Shown piece after piece: positions 50,598-58,872 of a stretch of 64,000 nt of DNA; position 1 is the stretch's first letter; each line of letters opens with the position of its first letter. Source of the DNA: Bradyrhizobium sp. BR13661 (GTDB lineage Bacteria > Pseudomonadota > Alphaproteobacteria > Rhizobiales > Xanthobacteraceae). The notes below the pieces were generated by a model. The model worked only from the letters and a program-made list of their open reading frames with translations, ran no database searches and was not told where the DNA came from. The translations under genes and the position numbers were made by a program. The DNA lies in assembly GCF_029892425.1 (NCBI RefSeq), contig NZ_JARXWB010000013.1, positions 124,001 through 188,000 on the forward strand. The letters are read 5' to 3'.

Positions 50598-51740
50598 TCA
50601 CTTCTTCAGGACGTGGACGTAGCAGACGGCGCCCACCCCCACCATGTGGGCCAGACCCACCTTGGCGTTCCTATGCTGGCGCGGCCCCGCCTCGCCGCGC
50701 AGCTGCGCGGCGATCTCCGCGACCTGGCCGACTCCCGTCGGACCGATCGGGTGCCCCATGGCGATCAGGCCGCCCGAGGGGCTGATCGCGCACTTGCCGC
50801 CAATGTTCCAGGCGCCTTCTTTCAACAGCGGGATATACTGGCCCGGATCGCAGATCCCGGTCGCCTCCGCATATAGCAGTTCCTCAACCGTAAAGGCGTC
50901 ATGCACCTCGATCACGTCGATCTCGCGCGGCGCCACGCCAGCCTCGCGCATGGCGCGCGACATTGTCGCCGCTGACAGCGCGGTGTCGGGGTTGAGGTCG
51001 TTGCCGGCCTCCTCGCTGCCCGCCGCCGAGGAGGCGATGCGTACCGCGCGGGTGGCGTCGATGCCCAGACGCTTGATTCCCTCCTCCGAGGCGATGATGA
51101 CCGCCGCAGCTCCTTCGCCTCGGGGCGTGCACTGTAGCGCGGTCAGGAAGCCAGAGATTGGGCGCGCCAGCACCTCCTCTAAGGTCCGTTCTCTCTGGCG
51201 CTGGGCGTTTGGGTTCAACGCGCCGTTGGCGTGATTCTTGACCGCCACCTGCGCGATGTCCTCCTGCTTGACGCCATACTTCTGCGAATATTCATCGGCC
51301 AGCAGAGCGAAGTGGGTGAACGGGACGATCGCGTCCTCAGCGAGGTTCGGAAGACCCGAGGAGGCCCGTCTGCCGATCGGCCGGGTGGGGAATTTGTCGA
51401 GGCCAACGGCCAGCGCGACATCGCTGATGCCAGCGGCGACTTCGACGGCGGCGTGGCGCACCGCGGTGGAGCCGGACGCCGAGGCGTTCTCCACATGGGC
51501 CAGCGGTTTGCCCAAGGCGCCCAAATATTTCAACATCTGACGGCCGGCCGCCATGCCCAGCAGGGCGTGGGCTATATAGGAGGATTCCACCGCCTCCCAG
51601 GGAATGTTGGCGTCGGCCAGAGCGCGGCGGATCGCCGTCAGGCCCAGCTCGATATAGGGGGTTTCGGTCGGGTACTGGTACGGGTGCAGCCCGATGCCCA
51701 CCACATAGACCGGGCGCAGGTCGCCGATGAGTTTCGCCAT
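50598..51740 (-). CDS. thiolase-superfamily protein (SCP2/Ltp type), nucleophile Cys replaced by Ser
   Basis: This 380-residue protein has a thiolase fold of the lipid-transfer type: HVENASASGSTAVRHA (83-98) and the closing MGHPIGPTGVGQVAEIA. The residue that is the acylated Cys in thiolases (NAC-A-SG) is Ser87 here, so normal thiolysis is unlikely. Steroid-type aldolases (Ltp2) have this fold without thiolase chemistry and act with a DUF35 partner. Here the DUF35 gene lies 2 bases upstream. A retro-aldol cleavage of an acyl-CoA side chain is my inference. Confidence 0.87.
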   Translation of the reverse strand: MAKLIGDLRPVYVVGIGLHPYQYPTETPYIELGLTAIRRALADANIPWEAVESSYIAHALLGMAAGRQMLKYLGALGKPLAHVENASASGSTAVRHAAVEVAAGISDVALAVGLDKFPTRPIGRRASSGLPNLAEDAIVPFTHFALLADEYSQKYGVKQEDIAQVAVKNHANGALNPNAQRQRERTLEEVLARPISGFLTALQCTPRGEGAAAVIIASEEGIKRLGIDATRAVRIASSAAGSEEAGNDLNPDTALSAATMSRAMREAGVAPREIDVIEVHDAFTVEELLYAEATGICDPGQYIPLLKEGAWNIGGKCAISPSGGLIAMGHPIGPTGVGQVAEIAAQLRGEAGPRQHRNAKVGLAHMVGVGAVCYVHVLKK

Positions 51741-51742
51741 GG

Positions 51743-52162
51743 TCAGGCTCCTTCCGCGAGCTTGAATCGCAGGTCCGTCTCGCCATGGTCCGGACGGGTC
51801 TCCGGCACCAGGGTGGTGACCATGGCCGTGCCCTTGGCCAGCTGAGTGTCGGCGGGCACCTCCAGGAGCGAGCGTACGAAGACACCGTCCTCGGTGACCA
51901 CCGAGCCCACCACGAAGGGGGCTGGCCGGTTGGGATTGGCCGACATGATCACCTTAGCCGAGGCGATCAGCTTGCCGCGGCCGGTGAGCGCGATGGGCTC
52001 TAGATCAGTCGAGCCGCACTTCTCGCAGCCATAGGTCTGCATCGGGAAGAACTTCCGCCCGCAGGATTTGCATTGGCCGCCGAGCAGGGCAGGGTGATCG
52101 GGCGCTGCAGGCGTCCCTTCCGCCGTGAATAATTTCGGTGGCGCCGCTTTCGCCTCGCTCAT
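51743..52162 (-). CDS. DUF35 OB-fold/zinc-ribbon protein
   Basis: This 139-residue protein has a rubredoxin-like zinc ribbon (CKSCGRKFFP and CEKCGSTDL, Cys31, Cys34, Cys46, Cys49) and an OB-fold (ALTGRGKLIASAKVIM, PFVVGSVVTEDG). DUF35 proteins act as obligatory partners of thiolase-fold enzymes. The gene is directly upstream of such a partner, and operator copy 4 is 59 bases before its start. Confidence 0.92.
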   Translation of the reverse strand: MSEAKAAPPKLFTAEGTPAAPDHPALLGGQCKSCGRKFFPMQTYGCEKCGSTDLEPIALTGRGKLIASAKVIMSANPNRPAPFVVGSVVTEDGVFVRSLLEVPADTQLAKGTAMVTTLVPETRPDHGETDLRFKLAEGA

Positions 52163-52220
52163 CGGATCCTCCCGTGACAGCTCGTATTAATCTGCATAAT
52201 AGCGGGACACGCGCAATATA

Positions 52221-52240
52221 TTTGTTATTCAGTAAACAAG
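52221..52240. promoter_or_regulatory. TetR-type operator, copy 4 (DUF35-thiolase pair)
   Basis: TTTGTTATTCAGTAAACAAG is a 20-bp inverted repeat with one mismatch, located in the promoter region of the DUF35 gene. Confidence 0.65.
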
Positions 52241-52451
52241 TAATATTCAACGCGGCAGCGCCTCGCAGAGCATTGCGCCTGACCATCTGTCGGTCCGCGC
52301 CGGCCCTCCTGCCGATTCTGGCGCGCTGCAGCTTGATCAGCATGCAATGGGCTCCAGAGGACTGTCGGCCAGAGGACGCCGGCTTGGCCGGCGTTCGGAG
52401 TCGTCACGGGGTTCGGAGGCCGGTCAGCGACGAAGGATTCTGCTGCGGCCG

Positions 52452-52817
52452 TCACCCGGCCGGCAACGGTGTGGTCAGCCGCCAATAGCTGGCGATCAGT
52501 TGATCGCTCGTCTCGATCCCAATCCCTTTGAAGATAACCCGCCCCTGGTAACGCCAAGTCAGATCGCGAATCTCCCCGTTAGGCTCAACGGTAAGTTCGA
52601 ACGGGACGCCGGCAGGCTCGCCATTGGGCTCGTAGTAGCGGATCTCATGGACGCCGCAGAACCCCTTGGAGGTGGTGTCGCCTTGCGCGAGGCCAGATCC
52701 CAGGCGCGGCTCGTTGGTACGGGTTGAATACCAGGTGGCAACGAAGGTGTCGGGCCGGTCATGGTTGCGGCGGTACGACACCACGCCGACGTATTCGGCC
52801 ACCAACGGCACTGACAT
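52452..52817 (-). CDS. hypothetical beta-rich protein
   Basis: This is a 121-residue protein without signal peptide or known domain. It is predicted beta-rich (EYVGVVSYRRN, RYYEPNGEPAGVPFELTVEP, DLTWRYQGRVIFKGIG). Its start lies 70 bases after operator copy 5, which places it in the same regulon as the DUF35-thiolase pair, although it is 290 bases upstream of that gene. Function unknown. Confidence 0.6.
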   Translation of the reverse strand: MSVPLVAEYVGVVSYRRNHDRPDTFVATWYSTRTNEPRLGSGLAQGDTTSKGFCGVHEIRYYEPNGEPAGVPFELTVEPNGEIRDLTWRYQGRVIFKGIGIETSDQLIASYWRLTTPLPAG

Positions 52818-52887
52818 CTTGGGCCCCCCTGACGACGCGCTTCTCTATGGCGCTCCGGCAAATTCACGGACGGACCTCGTTTATAAA

Positions 52888-52907
52888 CTTGCTTGCTGCT
52901 TTACAAG
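52888..52907. promoter_or_regulatory. TetR-type operator, copy 5 (hypothetical gene)
   Basis: CTTGCTTGCTGCTTTACAAG has the same 20-bp geometry with arms ACTTG/CAAGT. It is the weakest of the six matches. Confidence 0.5.
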
Positions 52908-53059
52908 TGATTCGGCTTCCCTGCGCCCTTTTTAGACATGGTTAACCGTCCCGACCGACCCGGGCACAATTTAAGCATCGAAATCTTGCGCATTTACCGA
53001 ACCCATAAACCGGGCAATAAGCGAAACGTGCAAGGGTGGCCGGATGGAGAGGCCATGCG

Positions 53060-54142
53060 ATGTTGCCAAAGTTGAGGTTCATTGATCCGACATTGCCGGA
53101 TAGCGTAACACGGCGGCTCGAATCGATGCTGCACGCGGAGCAGCTGTCTCACGTCATATACGCGGTCGGTCTCGGCGCAATGGCAGCGGCAATCTGGCTG
53201 CGCACGGGCGACGTCGGAGTGACATCAGTCGCAGCGGCCCTCTTCATCTTGAGCATATTGCGGATCGGCTACGTCCGACTATACGCGTCGTCTCCGTCGT
53301 TTCTGCCAGTCCTGCTGGCCCAAGGCGTCGTCTTTGCGTCCTTGTTTACGCTCCTCGTGATACGAGCATTATCAGGAGGCGACTCTATTGCCATAGCGTC
53401 CGCCGTACTTTCAGCGTCAGCATACTTGTCGACCCTCTCCTTCAAGGCTGCGGGAATTCCGATCCTCGCGATCGCGGAAGTTTCCGTGCTCTTCGCGCCG
53501 CTCGTCGTTGCTGCAGCAGTGATGCAGGGGTCGGAACATTGGGCCATCGCAATCATGTTGACGTGCCATTGGATCGGAGCTCTTTACCTGGTTCAGGTGA
53601 GGCATGACCGCATCCGTTCCAAGCTACTCGCGCAGGAGCATATCGCTCGTGCGGCTCTCACCGACGGGCTAACCGGTCTCGCGAATCGCGTCGCATTCGA
53701 CCACTCCCTCGCTGAGCGCCTGGCATCCGCGCCTGCGATCATCGCGATAATCGATCTCGACCGGTTCAAGCCGGTCAATGACACATACGGTCATGACGCC
53801 GGGGACGAGTTGCTGAAATCCGTGGCAACCCGGATCGTGACTGAGCTTGACCATCGGCACGTTGTGGCACGGCTCGGCGGCGACGAATTCGCCATTCTGT
53901 TCGATGCAAAGCTCGGAGCCGGAGACGCGACCAGGGATGCCGAGCGGATCGTGGGCGCCCTGCAAGTTCCGTTCGCGATCGCGGGCAAAAACGTCACGAT
54001 CGGTGCAAGCATCGGCATGGCTGCCGCAATTGATGGAGACGACGTGCGCGCTCTCAAACGACGCGCCGACGATCGTCTCTACGATGCTAAGCGCGGAGGA
54101 CGCGGACGCGTTGCGTCCGAGATTTTCTCTGCTGCGGCGTAA
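53060..54142 (+). CDS. membrane-bound diguanylate cyclase (GGDEF)
   Basis: This 360-residue protein has about five to six hydrophobic helices (about 30-190) followed by a GGDEF domain. The active site reads ARLGGDEFAI at about 270-280 with DLDRFKPVNDTYGHDAGDELL before it, so it should make cyclic di-GMP. The position of the inhibitory RxxD site reads DHRH, so product feedback at that site is unlikely. The ATG at 53060 has GGAGAGG 6 bases upstream. It appears unrelated to the degradation genes around it. Confidence 0.9.
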   Translation: MLPKLRFIDPTLPDSVTRRLESMLHAEQLSHVIYAVGLGAMAAAIWLRTGDVGVTSVAAALFILSILRIGYVRLYASSPSFLPVLLAQGVVFASLFTLLVIRALSGGDSIAIASAVLSASAYLSTLSFKAAGIPILAIAEVSVLFAPLVVAAAVMQGSEHWAIAIMLTCHWIGALYLVQVRHDRIRSKLLAQEHIARAALTDGLTGLANRVAFDHSLAERLASAPAIIAIIDLDRFKPVNDTYGHDAGDELLKSVATRIVTELDHRHVVARLGGDEFAILFDAKLGAGDATRDAERIVGALQVPFAIAGKNVTIGASIGMAAAIDGDDVRALKRRADDRLYDAKRGGRGRVASEIFSAAA

Positions 54143-54398
54143 TTTCCATTCGCCCGATATGCAGGCGCTTGCGCGTTCTCGAGCGCGCCAAGCGACCAGT
54201 CATTCGGGAATGCTTTGTAGTGCTTGAAGAAAACGTCGCGGCCATAGTGCCCCATCACTTATAGACCCGCGCAAGATCGACTTCGGCATCCCTTTCGGCC
54301 ACCTGACCGGGTATTCTGCTGCTCAGCAAGGGGCTTGGCGAACAGCCTGCGTTCCATCGCATAGCTGCGCGTGACGTCGCACGCTTGCGGCCGTTCTT

Positions 54399-54557
54399 AC
54401 ACATCGTGACCAGTGCGTAGCGTCCCCCGATACGGTGAAGTTCATGGATCGCCTTGACGGTGATTATCGCCCCCGTTGCGCCGACCGGATGCCCCAACGA
54501 GATACCGGATCCATTCGGGTTCACCTTGGCCTGATCCAAGTCCAATTCTCGGATCAT
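54399..54557 (-). pseudogene. thiolase C-terminal relic
   Basis: The minus-strand frame reads IRELDLDQAKVNPNGSGISL, then GHPVGATGAIITVKAIHELH and ending YALVTMC, the last catalytic segment of an acetyl-CoA acetyltransferase. The GGG after the last Cys is lost and the frame diverges; the upstream part is missing. The rest of 54143-54613 has no gene. Confidence 0.7.
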
Positions 54558-54613
54558 CCTGCCCGACCCAAAGCGTGCTTCCTAACTTAGCGATAGCTCC
54601 ATATCCACCATGC

Positions 54614-55672
54614 CTATGCGCTGGATCGCATAAGCTTAGGTGAGATAAGATTTGCTGCAATAACCAGAGCGGCTCCGATCAAGGTAGCTATCAGCCTATC
54701 CGCAAGGACGCTGCTGTCTGAATGACCTCCTCTATCAACTATCAATAGAATAAGGGGGGTCATCACTGCGGAATACAGCAGGTAGTTCCGGTTCTTGGTG
54801 ATCGGCCGCAAAGCCCCCAGCGCGACGATTATCACGAGTACAACAAGTCCGACTCTTGCGAAGGTCATTATTAGTTCGGCGATAAGAACGCCGGCTACTG
54901 TTCCCAACGCGCGCTGCGTCACTCTGACCGGCAATACTTCAGTCTGGCGGCGGATTGTAAGGATCACCGTGAGCAGCACCCAATCCATACGGTGGCCAGG
55001 CCATACCCGAATGAGAACAATGCCCGCGCTCAAGCAAGCAGCCAAGCGAATGGGATAATCCCAAGCAGAGAGGCTTCTTAGTTTCTGGGATAGTCGGATC
55101 GTTGCAGGGATCGGAGCAGCCGCGGCATCAATCTCTAACGGTGTCGGGTCACTGCGAAGCGCGCGCAGCAGCAGTGGCCTCGCAAGTAGTTGTGCGAAGG
55201 TCGGCAAAAGCGCGCCGCCTAGCACAAGTACCAGAGTGCCGGTCCTTGATGAGGTGTTTTCCACGAGACCCGCAATTATCAACAACAGCGGATTGAATCG
55301 AGCTGCTGTCGTAGCCGCCGTCTTGCTTGCGCTGCCGATCGCAGCTGAGAGACTTATCAAGCCGACGAGTGCGATTTCCGTCGCGATCCCGTGCCCGGCG
55401 ATCGCGATCGCGATAATCGACGACAGCAGAAGCGGCGCCAACGACTTTGCGCTGCTCTTGAGCTGTTCACGCAAGCTACCAAGGAGAGGAGTGCCCCTGT
55501 CAGCCAACATTGCGCCCAGTGCAACCGCATATCCAGCGTTTGCGTGCCCAACCTTAGCTGCGACCAAAAGCGGCGCGCCAATACAAACTGCTGAGACCGC
55601 GACGCTGACAGCGTTAATTCTTGTGCTGCGCGACCACTGAAGCGCTTCTCGTAAATGTCCCTGGTCAGCCAT
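54614..55672 (-). CDS. FUSC family membrane protein
   Basis: This 352-residue membrane protein of the FUSC (fusaric acid resistance-like) group has two blocks of about five helices: AGYAVALGAMLADRGTPLLGSL in the first, and WVLLTVILTIRRQTEVLPVRVTQRALGTVAGVL in the second, which is the family hallmark. It probably exports or excludes aromatic compounds. The start at 55672 (MADQGHLREALQWSRS) precedes the first helix; longer readings contain repeat-derived residues (STAVSLAGETAFL). Confidence 0.75.
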   Translation of the reverse strand: MADQGHLREALQWSRSTRINAVSVAVSAVCIGAPLLVAAKVGHANAGYAVALGAMLADRGTPLLGSLREQLKSSAKSLAPLLLSSIIAIAIAGHGIATEIALVGLISLSAAIGSASKTAATTAARFNPLLLIIAGLVENTSSRTGTLVLVLGGALLPTFAQLLARPLLLRALRSDPTPLEIDAAAAPIPATIRLSQKLRSLSAWDYPIRLAACLSAGIVLIRVWPGHRMDWVLLTVILTIRRQTEVLPVRVTQRALGTVAGVLIAELIMTFARVGLVVLVIIVALGALRPITKNRNYLLYSAVMTPLILLIVDRGGHSDSSVLADRLIATLIGAALVIAANLISPKLMRSSA

Positions 55673-55838
55673 CGGGGTCAAGCTCGCGGCAGAGGGACTT
55701 GATGTCACCGCATATGCTCGACCGAGCATGTGCCGGCTCTGCTTGGACACTGGGTGAAAGTTCGTCAAAAAAGCGGTCTCGCCCGCCAGCGAGACCGCAG
55801 TTGACGCCCGGCCACCTGGAAGAGGAAGCACTCCACAA
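55590..55838. repeat. duplicated segment, copy A (FUSC 5' region with hairpin)
   Basis: The start of the FUSC gene and its upstream region recur in degraded form at 56775-56995. The most conserved part is a perfect 9-bp hairpin, GCGGTCTCG-N8-CGAGACCGC (55773-55798), followed by CAGTTGAC and GAGGAAGC. Confidence 0.6.
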
Positions 55839-55880
55839 GTTCCAGGGCGCCCTAAAGCTCCGCGGCGCCGTTCCAGGGCT

Positions 55881-56684
55881 TCAGCGACCTTTGAAGTTCG
55901 GCACACGACGCTCTTCGGTCGCCTTGACGCCTTCGGCGAAATCCTCGGTGGCGCGCAGCCGCGTCTGCACCGCAAGCTCGTGATCGGTCGCGGCCTTGAC
56001 GCGATCGGTGAGACCCTGGCGCATTGTCGCGCGGGTCGCGATATTGCCGAGCGGCGAGCATTCAGCGATTTCGGTGGCGAGCTTCAGCGCTTCCGCGCGC
56101 ACCTGATCCTGCGGTACGAGCGCGCTGGCAAGCCCCATCTTGAAGGCGTCCTCGCCAGTGACGCGGCGGCTCGTGTAGAACATCAGCGCCGCGTTGGTCT
56201 TGCCGACCGCCTCAGGGAGCGTGACGGTCAGGCCGAAGCCCGGGTGAAAGCCGAGCCGAGTGAAATTCGCCGCGAAGCGCGCTTCGGGGCAGGTAACGCG
56301 GAAGTCTGCCGACAGCGCCAGCCCGAGCCCGCCGCCGATAGCCGCGCCATGGACGGCGGCAACGATCGGCTTCTTGTTGCCGAAGATCCGCGCTGCCTCG
56401 TGGTAGAGATGATTGATCGGCCCGAGGCTCTTCGCCGGGTCGCTCTTGGCCTTATCGTGCCCTTCCTTAGGCGCGGAATTGTTGAAGTTAGCGCCAGCGC
56501 AGAACGCCTTGCCCTGGGCAGCAAGCACAACCGCGCGCAGGTTCGGATCGTTGTCGATTTCATCGAGGGTGTCCGCGATCTGACGGATCAGCAGGATATC
56601 GAAGAAGTTCAGCGGCGGCCGGCGGATCTCAATGGTGGCAACGAGGCCGGTAATTTCAACAGCGATATCGCTGGTCGTGGTCAT
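55881..56684 (-). CDS. enoyl-CoA hydratase/isomerase
   Basis: This is a 267-residue crotonase-family protein. The oxyanion hole regions are GKAFCAGANFNN and HGAAIGGGLGLALSADFRV. The glutamate usual after GGGLGLALS is not in the canonical place (the following residues are CPEARFAANFTRLGFHPGFG), so the exact reaction, hydration or isomerisation, is open. It lies between two copies of a diverged repeat and probably takes part in the same CoA pathway as the acyl-CoA dehydrogenases. Confidence 0.9.
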   Translation of the reverse strand: MTTTSDIAVEITGLVATIEIRRPPLNFFDILLIRQIADTLDEIDNDPNLRAVVLAAQGKAFCAGANFNNSAPKEGHDKAKSDPAKSLGPINHLYHEAARIFGNKKPIVAAVHGAAIGGGLGLALSADFRVTCPEARFAANFTRLGFHPGFGLTVTLPEAVGKTNAALMFYTSRRVTGEDAFKMGLASALVPQDQVRAEALKLATEIAECSPLGNIATRATMRQGLTDRVKAATDHELAVQTRLRATEDFAEGVKATEERRVPNFKGR

Positions 56685-56774
56685 GTGATGGTTCCCTGCT
56701 GACGTTCAAGTCACTCGAAAAGTGTCTGGGTGTTTGATCGGCAAATTCATCGGCAGTTTCTCGAGCTGCTCTTG

Positions 56775-56995
56775 CTGCGACCGCTACGCTGACAGCGTTG
56801 ACGATTGTGTCGTCCTTGGTCAGATGTTCGGATTTGTCTCACAGCATAGGAACGCGATTTCACTGCGAATGCTCGACTTGCTAACTGGCATTTTTGCCCG
56901 ACGACGCCAGGGCAAAATATCGCCCAAAAATGCGGTCTCGCTTGTCGGCGAGACCGCAGTTGACACCTGGCCATCCGGGAGGAGGAAGCGCTCGA
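56775..56995. repeat. duplicated segment, copy B (degenerate FUSC 5' region)
   Basis: This is a diverged copy of 55590-55838: CTACGCTGACAGCGTT, AATGCTCGAC, then the hairpin GCGGTCTCG-N8-CGAGACCGC (56932-56957), CAGTTGACA and GAGGAAGC in the same order. It has no open frame. The remainder of 56685-57270 holds operator copy 6 and no supported gene. Confidence 0.55.
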
Positions 56996-57031
56996 AATGA
57001 GCGCCCCAGGCAGACAAACGCTACCTCAATA

Positions 57032-57051
57032 TTTGCTGATTGACTAGCAAA
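57032..57051. promoter_or_regulatory. TetR-type operator, copy 6
   Basis: TTTGCTGATTGACTAGCAAA is a 20-bp inverted repeat like copy 1. No gene starts within 300 bases on either side; the nearest start downstream on the minus strand is the enoyl-CoA hydratase at 56684, beyond the duplicated segment. Confidence 0.6.
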
Positions 57052-57270
57052 CTTTTATTTTGTCTGCTCAGTTGTCCAAGGTTCCTTTGAGCACTTCGCT
57101 TTGTCCACGCAAAGAAGAGCAGATCCACCTGGTAGGCGCTTCGCGACCTCCTGCGCCGTCAAGCAGTCGTCCGGGATCTCCGCCTAGATCAGCGACGACC
57201 GGGAGCCATGATCTCATCCTCCTTGGAGCACCCGGTCGCCGCCAGAAAGCTCGTGACGCGCCGACGTTCG

Positions 57271-58731
57271 TCACGGTTCTACACTCTCGATCAAGTCGAG
57301 CCTGTCGACCAGGAACCGCTCGTGCGCGAATGCCTCAGCCCCGCCAAATTCCATGACGGTTTCGCTCGGCAGAAATTCCGGCCAATGTACGCCATTGGCA
57401 ATGCCCGGGCGGGACTCTTTGGCGAATGATGTCCAGTACGAGATCATTGCGTCGCTGAGGTGTCGGTCCTCCTCGGACGGCCCCGGCAGTGTGTTGAAGA
57501 GATAGGGCAGTTCGCTCGCATGCGCCGCACCAGGGACAGAGCCACGCAGCGACGGGGGCACGTACGAAAAATAGTATAGGAACACCGCCTCTCCGGTACG
57601 CGCATGGAAGCGAGCCAACGCCCGATTTGGCTCGGTGACGCGAACATCGGTCGCAAGTCGCTCGGCAACATCTGCGTCAGAACTCGATATGTTGCCATAC
57701 GCGCGCGCGACTTTGCTCCTGTCGCTCTCAAACAGCTTGAGCAGTTCGTCGGGCCTCGCTCTCACCTCGGGAAGTATGATGGCTTCCCAATCGGTCCCGC
57801 CCGCAATGTAGGGCACCTTCATCTGCCTCCCCGCGGCAAACGCGCTGAACGGGGACTCTCGGACAGTGATTCCATCGATGCAGACACCCGGCCGATCTGG
57901 ATCACTCAAACCTCCGAAGCTTGACACGATTTGGGCCGCAGGCAGGGCTCGAAGCGATGCCGCAGCTTCGTCATCGGCCCCTTCTATGCCTTGGGCAACC
58001 GCAAAGCGTTGCGATGCGGCTTGGGCTGTGCCCTGGCCGTCGCCACCCACCCGACGCAGGGGAGACCGCGCGAAGCCCGACATCGAGATGGCTTTCTCGA
58101 AGAGGCCGGCAGCCACGGGCGCCGTCATCAACAGATTGACGAACGCGCCCCCCGCGGATTCCCCGAAAATTGTGACATTGCTGGGATCCCCGCCAAAGGC
58201 GTGAATATTCCGTCTTACCCATTTGAGCGCAGCAATCTGGTCAAGCAACCCAAAATTCGCGATCTGACCGTCAGGTGAGGTCGTTAGAATTGCCGGGTGC
58301 GCAAAGAAGCCAAACCGCGCAAGACGATAGTTAATGCTTACCAGAACGATACCGCGCCGAGCGAACGCGGCTCCATCATAGAACGGATCGGACGCGCTGC
58401 CCCACACGAAGCCGCCTCCGTGAATCCAAACCATGACCGGAGATTTGCCGTCGCCATGCGCTGGCGCCCAGATATTCAGGTATAGGCAATCCTCACTTTG
58501 CGGACCCAGATCAGGACCGATCACGAGGCGTTTGGGTACCGCCATCTGATGGCACGCAGGTCCAAAGCGAGTGGCATCGAGCTGCCCAGACCAGGCCGCG
58601 CAAGGTTGAGGTGCGCGCCAGCGATACTCTCCGAGAGGCGGCCGCGCATAGGGGATCCCCTTGAAGCTGGTCGCGTCGGCCGACGTCTCGCCGACCAGTT
58701 TCCCAGTTTCGACCTCAATCACCTTGCGCAT
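57271..58731 (-). CDS. type B carboxylesterase
   Basis: This 486-residue carboxylesterase has the opening FKGIPYARPPLGEYRWRAPQP, SEDCLYLNIWAP, the oxyanion HGGGFVWG, the nucleophile FGESAGGAFVN (Ser at about 190) and a histidine in GAAHASELPYLF. There is no evident signal peptide, so it may act in the cytoplasm. It would release an acid from an ester at the head of the pathway that the acyl-CoA ligase could then activate. Confidence 0.9.
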   Translation of the reverse strand: MRKVIEVETGKLVGETSADATSFKGIPYARPPLGEYRWRAPQPCAAWSGQLDATRFGPACHQMAVPKRLVIGPDLGPQSEDCLYLNIWAPAHGDGKSPVMVWIHGGGFVWGSASDPFYDGAAFARRGIVLVSINYRLARFGFFAHPAILTTSPDGQIANFGLLDQIAALKWVRRNIHAFGGDPSNVTIFGESAGGAFVNLLMTAPVAAGLFEKAISMSGFARSPLRRVGGDGQGTAQAASQRFAVAQGIEGADDEAAASLRALPAAQIVSSFGGLSDPDRPGVCIDGITVRESPFSAFAAGRQMKVPYIAGGTDWEAIILPEVRARPDELLKLFESDRSKVARAYGNISSSDADVAERLATDVRVTEPNRALARFHARTGEAVFLYYFSYVPPSLRGSVPGAAHASELPYLFNTLPGPSEEDRHLSDAMISYWTSFAKESRPGIANGVHWPEFLPSETVMEFGGAEAFAHERFLVDRLDLIESVEP

Positions 58732-58872
58732 CTAAGGGCGTCCGTTCTCTGTCAGAGTTGGCTCGTGCGGGCGGCTTGCTCACCTCGGCCCTGGTCGGGA
58801 GAGACTAGTTTTAGACGATCGCCCGCTGCACCGTTTGATCGGGCGATCCAACGTAACCAGCGCCCTTCCCCG

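Noticed and set aside
53840..53890. Inhibitory RxxD site in the diguanylate cyclase
   Set aside because: The four residues at that position read DHRH, so the site is absent.
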